Assembly: GCF_937129525.1 (NCBI RefSeq) | Contig: NZ_CAKZNK010000119.1 | Location: forward strand, 1-53,057 | DNA length: 53,057 nucleotides | Source of the DNA: an uncultured Chloroflexus sp. | GTDB taxonomy: Bacteria; Chloroflexota; Chloroflexia; Chloroflexales; Chloroflexaceae | Direction: 5' to 3' | Shown here: positions 1 through 7,667 of the stretch, one piece after another | Numbering within the stretch: the first letter of the stretch is position 1 | Layout: the number at the start of each line of letters is the position of its first letter | The notes under the pieces: generated by a model | What the model saw: the letters and a program-made list of their open reading frames with translations, nothing else | The model's database searches: none | What the model was told of the DNA's origin: nothing | Position numbers and translations under genes: made by a program

Positions 1-270
1 GCGACGGCGGTAGGGCCGACGGGCACGGCGACGGCGGTAGGGCCGACAAACACAGCGACGGCGGTAGGGCCGACGGGTACGGCGACGGCGGTAGGGCCGA
101 CGGGCACGGCGACGGCGGTAGGGCCGACGGGCACGGCGACGGCGGTAGGGCCGACAAACACAGCGACGGCAGTGGGGCCGACGGGTACGGCGACGGCGGT
201 AGGGCCGACGGGCACGGTGACACCAGTGGGGCCGACGGGCACGGTGACACCAGTGGTACCAACGAGCACA
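1..270 (+). repeat. 27-bp tandem repeat array, about 10 units, in coding sequence
   Basis: Ten consecutive 27-bp units run from the window edge. Each encodes nine residues of the type ATAVGPTGT or ATAVGPTNT. Units 1-8 are nearly identical, and differences cluster in the GGC/GGT/AAC codon near the unit end. Units 9-10 have drifted to VTPVGPTGT and VTPVVPTST. The array is in frame with the following DUF11 domains and forms a Thr/Pro-rich stalk. It continues off the left edge, so total copy number is unknown. The units abut with no spacers, which excludes a CRISPR. Confidence 0.95.
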
Positions 271-1218
271 CCAATCGCCACGGCAACGCCGACCCCCCAG
301 CTTCCACCGAATGCGCCGGGTATCATTCCCGATCTGGTGTTGACCAAATCGGTGGCGCCTGAGGTTGCTCAAGTCGGCGATCAGGTGGTGTATACCCTCA
401 CGCTTACCAATGCAGGCGGTGCGCCGGCCTTAAATGTAACGATTGCCGATCAGTTGCCGTCCTTCCTGCAACTGATCGATACTCAAGCCTCCAGCGGTGT
501 TGTGCAGATCAACGGCTCAGCGGTAAGCGTAAGCCTGCCGTTGCTTAATGTCGGCGAGACGGTGACTGTCACCATTCAGGCTGAAGTAGTGGCTCTTCCG
601 CTACCGCCCAACAATACAAATGTGGCAATAGCGCGTAGCACCGACACCGAAATCACTACCGATAACAACACAAGCAGTTCAATCCTCCAACCAACATTGC
701 CGGATCTGGTTCTGGCAAAATCGGTTGATCCGGCGGTAGCGCAAGTCGGTGACCGAGTCGTTTACACCCTGGTGATCAGCAACACCGGCTATGCGCCTGC
801 CAGCGATGTGGTGCTCATCGATGATCTGCCCGCATTTCTCACCGTTGCCGGCGCAACCACTACAGCCGGTGAGGTAGAAATTACCGGTAACCAGGTGACG
901 GCAAGGGCTGCGGCGCTCGCTCCCGGTGAGATGATTGTCGTGCAGGTAGCTGCGGTTGTCACGGCTGAGCCTAATGGCGCAAATACGGCTACCGTGCGGT
1001 CGAGTAACACCGAAATTACTACCGATAACAACACTGGCAGGTCGGAATTGCGAGCCGTGCTGCCAACTGTTTCACCTGAAACCGCAGGCGATTCAGCGCG
1101 ACCTTCTATTATGCCTCAAACCGCAGGCGATTCAGCGCGACCTTTGTTCGTTCTTATCGGGCTGGCCATCATTGCGATTGGATTGGGCGGTTTACTGTAC
1201 CGCCGCTCGCATCGCTGA
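1..1218 (+). CDS. surface protein with Thr/Pro-rich repeat stalk and two DUF11 domains (5' partial)
   Basis: The reading frame is open from base 1, so the true start lies upstream and the internal ATG at 172 is not the start. Visible parts in order are the nine-residue repeat stalk, a first DUF11 domain (begins near DLVLTKSVAPEVAQVGD), and a second DUF11 domain (begins near DLVLAKSVDPAVAQVGD). The C-terminus holds two copies of TAGDSARP, a hydrophobic segment and a short RRSHR basic tail. DUF11 domains are beta-sandwich modules of bacterial surface proteins. The tail layout resembles a cell-wall or membrane sorting signal, with PQTAGD as a loose LPxTG-like match; sortase use is unproven. The C25 peptidase starts 13 bp after the stop codon, suggesting one transcript. 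The exact function is unknown. Confidence 0.85.
   Translation, partial: ATAVGPTGTATAVGPTNTATAVGPTGTATAVGPTGTATAVGPTGTATAVGPTNTATAVGPTGTATAVGPTGTVTPVGPTGTVTPVVPTSTPIATATPTPQLPPNAPGIIPDLVLTKSVAPEVAQVGDQVVYTLTLTNAGGAPALNVTIADQLPSFLQLIDTQASSGVVQINGSAVSVSLPLLNVGETVTVTIQAEVVALPLPPNNTNVAIARSTDTEITTDNNTSSSILQPTLPDLVLAKSVDPAVAQVGDRVVYTLVISNTGYAPASDVVLIDDLPAFLTVAGATTTAGEVEITGNQVTARAAALAPGEMIVVQVAAVVTAEPNGANTATVRSSNTEITTDNNTGRSELRAVLPTVSPETAGDSARPSIMPQTAGDSARPLFVLIGLAIIAIGLGGLLYRRSHR
1079..1143 (+). repeat. short direct repeat near the C-terminus of the DUF11 protein
   Basis: A 26-bp sequence at 1079-1104 recurs at 1118-1143 with a 39-bp period. It gives PETAGDSARPSIM followed by PQTAGDSARPLFV. The duplication lies exactly at the presumptive sorting motif, so there are two tandem copies of the TAGDSARP element before the transmembrane segment. 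Confidence 0.85.
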
Positions 1219-1231
1219 GTGACATTGTTGT

Positions 1232-3889
1232 ATGCGGCGACTCCTGCTTATCATAACTGCATGTGCCGCTCTGCTCATCACGGCTGCGCCAGCGTCGCTA
1301 GCGCAGCCAGAGTCTGCTCTCACGCTGATACCCCTCTCTGACGGGGTGGAAGTGCGCTGGCAGTGGCATGGTTCGTTTGCGGCGCAACGGTTTGCCTTGT
1401 ACCTTGCCCCAGGGGCAACGGCCAGGCCCGAAATCCGCGCGCTCGATGATCAGGCGTTAGCCACATCACCCGCGCTGTCAGAATTGCCGGCAATGAATCT
1501 GGCAGGTGAACTTCGCCCGCCATTGCCCGAATTTACTCCAGACCCGCCGCCGGCGCCGTTGCGACTTGTAAGTGAGGGGTGGCAACGTGGCGCTCGTATA
1601 GCCTTGTATGAATTGTCGCCATGGTTCCTGAAGGATGGTGAACCACGACTGACATTGCGTCTGGTTGCCCGCATTGCCAATGCTTCACTGGAACCGCTGC
1701 CACTGACTGATTCTCCTGGCCTGAGCAGTGTCCCTGCGCCGCATCCATTGGCTGCGCGTGAGGCGTGGATAATCGATGTGTCCGCTGAGGGAATTCAGCA
1801 TATCAGTGCCGATATGCTGCGCGCTGTTGGGCTGGATCTGAATGATATCGATCCTGCTCGGCTACGTCTGCAACGCCATGATCAGGTTGTGCTGATTGAA
1901 CCGATCATTGCCGGCTCGACCGTAACAGCGATTCGCTTCTACGCTCCATCACCCGGTGATCGCTGGTCGGCAATTGACCGCTACTGGTTAACGGTCGAGC
2001 CAACCGGCAGCGCTGCCGTGATGTCTACCCGCTCGGCCCAACCCCAAGCTGGCGACGTGACGGGAAATATCCGGGTTGAGGGAGCCGGGTCGCTCATCCC
2101 GCCTGGCATCTACGAATCGACGCTGTCCGGTTTTGATGGTGATCACTTCTTCAGCCGTCAGCTCGATGCGGCAGCGGGCGCTCCGGTAACGACCACGATT
2201 GCGTTGTCTTCCACGCTGCCATTCGCTGCTAGCGGTTCGATGACAGTTACCCTGGAACTGGCGACCCTGGAGAAACATAGTGGCGCTCATCGGCTCCGGA
2301 TCCAGGCTGATAGTGGCTGGAGTGCGCTGATCGAGTGGAGTGGCGCCGGTATGTATCGTCCGACACTGACTCTACCGATGCCTGCTCCGGTGTTAACGGT
2401 GACTCTCGATCCGGTGACGGTTGTTGACCGCGTGTATCTTGATCGAGTGATGTTTAACGCTCCCGCCATTCCCGCCTTTTCCAATCGCGGCGCGATCTTC
2501 ATCGGTCAAGCTGGACGGTACTCTTATCCACTGACTGGCGCGCCTGCCGATGTCACAGTGTACGATGTGAGTAATCCCAACCAGCCAGTTCGGCTCGTGT
2601 TCAGCGGCACTGCTTTCACCGACGATGTTGCCACGCCGCGTCGATACCTTGTAACCGGTACCGATACTCTGCATACGCCAGTGGTTACGCGCTATCAGCC
2701 GGTTGATCTGGCGACTCCGCGCAATGCGCGCGCCGTCTACATCGCGCCGCGCGCATTTCTTGGCGAACTGACACCACTGCTTGCGCATCGCCAGAGCCAG
2801 GGTTGGCCGGCAGTAGCAATCGCAGTTGAAGACATTTACGCCGGATGGAGTGGTGGCGAACCCGATCCAGGCGCGATCCGCTCGTTTCTGCGCTATGCCA
2901 TCGCAACGTGGTCACCGGCTCCGGCAGCAGTCATTCTGGTCGGTGATGGCAGTTCAGATCCACGTGATTATCTGGGTCGTGGTTGGCCAACCTTCATTCC
3001 CCCTTATCTGGCAGTGGTGGATCCCTGGTTGGGTGAAACCGCCTGCGAGAACTGTTTTGTTCAACTCGATGGCGATGATCCGCTCGCCGAAACGCTCTTT
3101 CTGCCCGACCTGTGGCTGGGTCGATTACCGGTGAAGTCGCCATCCGAATTGCGCGATCTGGTGGCGAAGCTGCTGGCTTACGAGCGCAATAATGGCGCAA
3201 TCTGGCAACGCCACGCGATGTATCTTGCCGATAATCCCGATGCAAGTGGCGATTTTGCCGCTCTGCTCGATCAAGCCATTGCCCGCCAGCCGGCCAACAC
3301 CGACACTACCCGCGTCTACTACGATCCGGCAGGGCCTCCTGGTCGCATCGCCAATGCAGTGAGCGCGCGTCAACAGGTTATCGCCACGTTTCAGCAGGGC
3401 GCCGGTTTGCTGGTCTACGCCGGTCACGGTCTTCAGTTCCAATGGGCCTTTACCGACGCCAACGTGAGCGAACCATTCCTGCTCAACGTTGATGATGCTA
3501 CCGATCTGCGAAATGCCCCGGCGCTGCCGGTTGTGCTCAGTATGACGTGTCTGACTGGCGCATTTCAGACCCCCTCTTTCCGCGGCACAACCATTGACGA
3601 AGCGCTGCTGCTCAATCCAGCCGGCGGCGCGATTGCTACCTGGAGTTCAAGCGGTTTTGGCGTCGCTTACGGTCATCGCCAACTGCTTCTCGGCTTTGTC
3701 GAAGCCTTGTGGGCAGCCGGTTCGCGGCGACCGTTGCTTGGCGAGCTGACCCATGCCGGCTACCGTTCCCTTGCCCTCAGTGGCGCAGCGCCAGAGACGC
3801 TGCGCGCGTTCCTTTTGCTCGGCGATCCACTCACACCGGTTACCGCGCAACCACTCTATCGAATTGATTTGCCGTTACTGCAACGCTGA
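1232..3889 (+). CDS. secreted gingipain-like (peptidase C25 family) protein
   Basis: An 885-residue protein with a clear signal peptide (basic MRR, hydrophobic core, Ala-rich cleavage region near residue 25). The N-terminal half looks like beta-rich adhesion or propeptide-like domains. The C-terminal third carries C25/clan CD features: VILVGDGSSDPRDY and LWLGRLPV blocks, then YAGHG with His732 and LSMTCLTG with Cys773. These match the His-Gly and Cys catalytic dyad of gingipains. Family members cleave proteins outside the cell. Activity and specificity here are inferred. It starts 13 bp after the DUF11 surface protein, so it may act on or be displayed with that neighbour. The family's usual type IX secretion signals were not recognised. 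Confidence 0.8.
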   Translation: MRRLLLIITACAALLITAAPASLAQPESALTLIPLSDGVEVRWQWHGSFAAQRFALYLAPGATARPEIRALDDQALATSPALSELPAMNLAGELRPPLPEFTPDPPPAPLRLVSEGWQRGARIALYELSPWFLKDGEPRLTLRLVARIANASLEPLPLTDSPGLSSVPAPHPLAAREAWIIDVSAEGIQHISADMLRAVGLDLNDIDPARLRLQRHDQVVLIEPIIAGSTVTAIRFYAPSPGDRWSAIDRYWLTVEPTGSAAVMSTRSAQPQAGDVTGNIRVEGAGSLIPPGIYESTLSGFDGDHFFSRQLDAAAGAPVTTTIALSSTLPFAASGSMTVTLELATLEKHSGAHRLRIQADSGWSALIEWSGAGMYRPTLTLPMPAPVLTVTLDPVTVVDRVYLDRVMFNAPAIPAFSNRGAIFIGQAGRYSYPLTGAPADVTVYDVSNPNQPVRLVFSGTAFTDDVATPRRYLVTGTDTLHTPVVTRYQPVDLATPRNARAVYIAPRAFLGELTPLLAHRQSQGWPAVAIAVEDIYAGWSGGEPDPGAIRSFLRYAIATWSPAPAAVILVGDGSSDPRDYLGRGWPTFIPPYLAVVDPWLGETACENCFVQLDGDDPLAETLFLPDLWLGRLPVKSPSELRDLVAKLLAYERNNGAIWQRHAMYLADNPDASGDFAALLDQAIARQPANTDTTRVYYDPAGPPGRIANAVSARQQVIATFQQGAGLLVYAGHGLQFQWAFTDANVSEPFLLNVDDATDLRNAPALPVVLSMTCLTGAFQTPSFRGTTIDEALLLNPAGGAIATWSSSGFGVAYGHRQLLLGFVEALWAAGSRRPLLGELTHAGYRSLALSGAAPETLRAFLLLGDPLTPVTAQPLYRIDLPLLQR

Positions 3890-3899
3890 ACGGTTCGCC

Positions 3900-5072
3900 T
3901 TACGGATTGGTGGCCGGCGGTTCAGCAGGTTGCGCTGATGGGGTTTCTTCCGGGGTGGCCGGTCTTGTCTGGTCAGCCCGTACCCAACCGATAAATCGTT
4001 TGTCGCCAACCCGCACCATGGCTTCATACCAATCATCCTGCTGATTGAACACAAAGACCCGACTATCGGCTGGCGCATTGGCCAATGCGCGCGCTGTGTC
4101 TGATGGTCCGGCCCGCACTACAGTTTCGACCCGGGTGTAAAGGATCGGCCATTCGGGGGGCAACAACGCTGCGCCATCATTGGGATCGCGCTGGTTCAGA
4201 TATTTTAAAATCCCCTCGGCAATTCCTCGCGCTGCCAGATCGGGCCGCGCCACAATAATCTCACGGTCAGCCGCATTGGTTAAAAAGCCGGTTTCGACAA
4301 TGATTGCCGGTGTGGTGCGCGCGATAGCGTGGGTGTGACGCCGATAGTTGAAGACGTAATACCCGCGCATATTAATCGTGATTCCATTGCGATCCTCTGG
4401 CAGACCCGTGATGACGCCGTAAGTTGATGCCACTGCCTCCAGCAACATCCGACTCGCCGCCGAAGTCCGCCACGGCGTGGCAATCTTCCACCCCCGCGCC
4501 CCTTCTACCGAACCGTCAGCGTGAATCGCCACGAACGCATCGGCATCATACGAAGGGGGAACGGTTGCCGGTAGCAGATCAACTTCCACTCCAGCCGCTG
4601 TCAAAATGTCGCGAACTCGCACTGCTATCGCCTCATTGACCTGCGCCTCGGTAATCCCGTTCCAACGCGCCCCTGTTGATGTGCGGAGATGCGCCTGTTC
4701 ATCGGGCAACTCATTTGAGCGCAGATGTCCGATCTGCAAGCCTACCCGCGGCGGTGTGCCTGGCAAGCGCGGTGTCGGTGTCGGAATGATGCCGGGAACC
4801 GTCATTGGTGTCGGAGTTGGTGATGGAAGAGCCGGTTCGGCAACGACATCGCTCACCGGTAGCGCAGCTTGAGCGACGCGGGCCGGTGATGCTGTCGGTG
4901 ATGGTTGGTACGTTGGCGAGGGTAACGGTTCCGGAGGCGTGGATGGCGCTGTGGTGGCCGTCGGTAGCAAAGCTTCAGCCGGTTGCAGGTCGGGGGCCGA
5001 CGCGCAGGCGGACACTATGAATAAGTGGAGTAAAATAATGGCGAGTGACTGTCTCATTGCTTCTAATGACAT
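3900..5072 (-). CDS. lipoprotein N-acetylmuramoyl-L-alanine amidase with C-terminal SH3-like domain
   Basis: A peptidoglycan amidase (amidase_3 fold, zinc dependent) that cuts the MurNAc-L-Ala bond. The N-terminus is a lipoprotein signal with lipobox VSAC. It is followed by a Pro/Ser/Thr-rich linker of about 80 residues. The catalytic domain begins at VGLQIGHLR. Likely zinc ligands and catalytic residues are His in IGH, His in AIHADGS and Glu in IVETGF. The last 60-70 residues (VVRAGPSDTARAL to GWVRADQT) look like a bacterial SH3 domain for wall binding. The second ATG (5057, MRQSLAI) would give a more typical signal peptide than 5072, so the start is uncertain. It converges with the C25 peptidase gene and diverges from lysZ. 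Confidence 0.87.
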   Translation of the reverse strand: MSLEAMRQSLAIILLHLFIVSACASAPDLQPAEALLPTATTAPSTPPEPLPSPTYQPSPTASPARVAQAALPVSDVVAEPALPSPTPTPMTVPGIIPTPTPRLPGTPPRVGLQIGHLRSNELPDEQAHLRTSTGARWNGITEAQVNEAIAVRVRDILTAAGVEVDLLPATVPPSYDADAFVAIHADGSVEGARGWKIATPWRTSAASRMLLEAVASTYGVITGLPEDRNGITINMRGYYVFNYRRHTHAIARTTPAIIVETGFLTNAADREIIVARPDLAARGIAEGILKYLNQRDPNDGAALLPPEWPILYTRVETVVRAGPSDTARALANAPADSRVFVFNQQDDWYEAMVRVGDKRFIGWVRADQTRPATPEETPSAQPAEPPATNP

Positions 5073-5198
5073 TCCTTTGCAAACATGCTCGCAGCAAAGC
5101 GCGATGGCGCAATGTTAAACAGGCTATTCGGATCATATCAGCAAAATTGCAATCGTTGTTAGAGAAATTGGTGAGAAATCAGTCAAAGGAGCACAGCT

Positions 5199-6002
5199 AT
5201 GCTAGTGGTAAAGGTAGGCGGCAGCGCCGGCAACGACTACGACGCGCTCTGTGACGATATTGCCGGGCGCTGGCAGGCCGGCGAGCGAATGGTGCTTGTG
5301 CATGGCGGATCGGATCAGACTAACCGTCTGGCCGAGGCGCTTGGCCATCCGCCTCGTTTCGTTACCTCGCCGGGAGGCCACACCAGCCGCTATACCGACC
5401 GCCGCTCGCTCGAAATCTTTATGATGGCAACCGCCGGTCTGATCAACAAACAACTGGTCGAACGGTTGCAAATGCGCGGTGTCATGGCGCTTGGCTTGAG
5501 CGGTATCGATGGGCGATTGCTGGAAGGAAAGCGAAAATCAACCATCAGAGTGATCGAACAAGGTCGCCAAATGATCTTGCGTGATGACTGGACTGGCACC
5601 ATCGATCGGGTCAATGTGTCGCTGTTGCGCGCGTTGCTCGATGCCGGCTATCTGCCAGTTGTGGCGCCGCTGGCCTGTTCTACTGTCGGTGAAGCGGTTA
5701 ATGTCGATGGCGACCGCGCCGCCGCGGCGATTGCTGCCGCGCTGGGCGCTCAGACGTTGGTGTTGCTGTCAAACGTGCCCGGCTTGCTGCGCAACTTTCC
5801 TGATGAGGCGTCACTGATCAGCCACATCCCCCGCGCCGACCTTGAATCGTATCTCGATTACGCCGCCGGGCGCATGAAGAAGAAATTGCTTGGCGCTCAG
5901 GAGGCCCTGGCTGGTGGCGTGCAGCGGGTTATTCTGGCCGACGCCCGCGTTCCGGCCAGTATTTCACAGGCCCTGGCCGGTGGCGGCACGCATATTGATT
6001 GA
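5199..6002 (+). CDS. lysZ: [LysW]-aminoadipate/glutamate kinase-type amino-acid kinase
   Basis: A 267-residue amino-acid kinase family protein (ArgB-like fold) with KVGGS and VHGGSDQTN nucleotide and substrate motifs. GHTSRYTDRRSLEIF and the RDDWTGTIDRVN block are typical of LysZ rather than ordinary N-acetylglutamate kinases. LysZ phosphorylates the alpha-aminoadipate (or glutamate) side chain held on the carrier protein LysW, in lysine or arginine synthesis. No LysW gene is in the window. A LysJ/ArgD-type aminotransferase lies at 44679-45881. The start is supported by AAAGGA eight bases upstream. Annotation as plain acetylglutamate kinase is the main alternative. Confidence 0.85.
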   Translation: MLVVKVGGSAGNDYDALCDDIAGRWQAGERMVLVHGGSDQTNRLAEALGHPPRFVTSPGGHTSRYTDRRSLEIFMMATAGLINKQLVERLQMRGVMALGLSGIDGRLLEGKRKSTIRVIEQGRQMILRDDWTGTIDRVNVSLLRALLDAGYLPVVAPLACSTVGEAVNVDGDRAAAAIAAALGAQTLVLLSNVPGLLRNFPDEASLISHIPRADLESYLDYAAGRMKKKLLGAQEALAGGVQRVILADARVPASISQALAGGGTHID

Positions 6003-6031
6003 TCTCCTCTTAGAGAATGCTCGATTCGGTT

Positions 6032-6046
6032 CAGACCGGAAGTCTG
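6032..6046. terminator. small hairpin between convergent lysZ and LCP genes
   Basis: CAGAC-CGGAA-GTCTG, a 5-bp stem in the 87-bp convergent gap. There is no T run. It is a weak candidate terminator only. Confidence 0.25.
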
Positions 6047-6089
6047 GTGATTGTCGTCAGTTGCGATGATGTATCGTAGCGATGTGGCA

Positions 6090-7478
6090 CTACCGTCCAT
6101 TGATAAACGCCTGCACCAGCGCTGCTACCGCGCCGGGGCGTGGTGTCAAGGCATAGGGGTCGGCTTCGTTTAATCCTTCGTAAACCCCGTCAGGCCCCAG
6201 GGCAAATCGCTCGATGGAGCTCAGGTTCACATCGCGCAATGACCACGCCAGCCCGAGCAGATCATCGGCGCTCAGGTCTGTGCGAATGTGGGGGCGGAGC
6301 GCAGTGGTCACGTGCGCGGCCAGCTCGATCTGCCGCACCGGATCATGTTCGCGGATACGACGGGCAATCGCCAGGATGATCATCTGCTGGCGCGCTTCGC
6401 GCGCATACGCGCTATCGGCGTGGCGCGTGCGGCTCAAAATCAAGGCCTGTTCGCCGTTGAGCCACTGTTTGCCTGCCGGAAAGTAGACCGTAGTGTAACC
6501 GTAATCCATTGTTGGGTAGGCCGGGTCGTAAATTGCCTGTTCGAGTTCAATCTCGATCCCACCGATAGCGTCAACCGCAGCGGTAAAACCGGTAAAATCG
6601 ACCCACACGATATGATCGATCCGCAGCCCCAATAGCGTGCTGACCGTTCGCCGCGCTAGCTCCGCGCCGCCGATGGCCGGGTTCATTTCACCGTAGACTG
6701 TTGCGCTATTGATCCGCCCATACCCGTAGCCGGGAATTTCAACAATGAGATCGCGTGGCAGCGAGAGCAACGCTACTCGCTGCCTTCCTGGTTCGATCCG
6801 TATCAGCATGATCGCGTCAGCGCGAGTGGCCCAACTCTCGCCAGGTCGCCGATCACTGCCCAGCAACAACATGTGAATGACATCGTTATCGTCTGGCAGA
6901 CGCGCGCCAACCGTCGGTATCAGGGTTGGTACCGGCGCTCGGCCATCAATAGCCGGCAATCGGATCGGAGTGGACGATGCCGCAACAGACACTGCGAGCG
7001 TTGCCGGGGTAGGTGAAGGCAGTGCCGGACTTGCGGCGCTGATGACGGTGGAATCAGCAGGGGGTAAAGCCGGTGAAGGCGATGGCTGCTGAGTTGGTGG
7101 CTCTGTGGTTGGCGGCGAAGGCAGGATTGTCGCAATCGTTGGCGGCGTAGCGAGCGATGGTGAAGGCAACTGCATTGCGGCGACATTCTGCTTAATAGTC
7201 ATCGCTGCCAGCACCACCCGCCCCGTCTGAAAGCCCAACCAGCCGGTGAACAGCGCCAGTAGCATGAGCAGGACATATGATCCATACCGCCGTTGCGGTG
7301 ATCGGGCCGGCAGCGGCTTCGCCAGCAGAGCAGCTAACAGTGCCCGATCTGACGCTTCTGCCAGCGCGCGGCACCGCGGGCACTGGGCTAAATGATCGCG
7401 CAACCGCAGTTCTGTTGTCGATCGGGAACCTGGCCGAATGCCTGCGGCAATCAAGGCGCGCGCTTCACTACAGGTCAT
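6090..7478 (-). CDS. LytR-CpsA-Psr (LCP) protein with N-terminal anti-sigma-type zinc finger
   Basis: A 462-residue protein. Residues 1-40 match a zf-HC2 anti-sigma zinc finger (C3, H29, C33, C36 in HLAQCPRC). A transmembrane segment spans about 67-90, then comes a Pro/Ser/Thr-rich linker to about 195. The LCP catalytic domain starts at MLLLGSDRR and includes ALLSLPRDL, GRINSAT and LSRTRHADS. LCP enzymes transfer undecaprenyl-linked glycopolymers onto the cell wall. A cytoplasmic zinc finger on an LCP protein is unusual and suggests a link to a sigma factor or other cytoplasmic partner, but no sigma gene is adjacent. The orientation (cytoplasmic N-terminus, extracellular LCP domain) is consistent. 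Confidence 0.87.
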   Translation of the reverse strand: MTCSEARALIAAGIRPGSRSTTELRLRDHLAQCPRCRALAEASDRALLAALLAKPLPARSPQRRYGSYVLLMLLALFTGWLGFQTGRVVLAAMTIKQNVAAMQLPSPSLATPPTIATILPSPPTTEPPTQQPSPSPALPPADSTVISAASPALPSPTPATLAVSVAASSTPIRLPAIDGRAPVPTLIPTVGARLPDDNDVIHMLLLGSDRRPGESWATRADAIMLIRIEPGRQRVALLSLPRDLIVEIPGYGYGRINSATVYGEMNPAIGGAELARRTVSTLLGLRIDHIVWVDFTGFTAAVDAIGGIEIELEQAIYDPAYPTMDYGYTTVYFPAGKQWLNGEQALILSRTRHADSAYAREARQQMIILAIARRIREHDPVRQIELAAHVTTALRPHIRTDLSADDLLGLAWSLRDVNLSSIERFALGPDGVYEGLNEADPYALTPRPGAVAALVQAFINGR

Positions 7479-7667
7479 AGAAGTGCAATCTGATCACCGG
7501 TTGCAATGTCTGATCTGACAATGCCAGTGATCACATCCAGATGCATACCAGAACAATGGCAAATGAAGTAATATGCTGAGTTGTAGTATACCATTCTGCA
7601 TTTCTATCTGCTATCATAAATCAACGCGGGCTTCAACAGCCTTTCGTCTAAAGCAAGGAGGATTTTT

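Noticed and set aside
1-270. Repeats as a possible CRISPR array
   Set aside because: Units are contiguous, in frame and code for a Thr/Pro stalk. There are no unique spacers.
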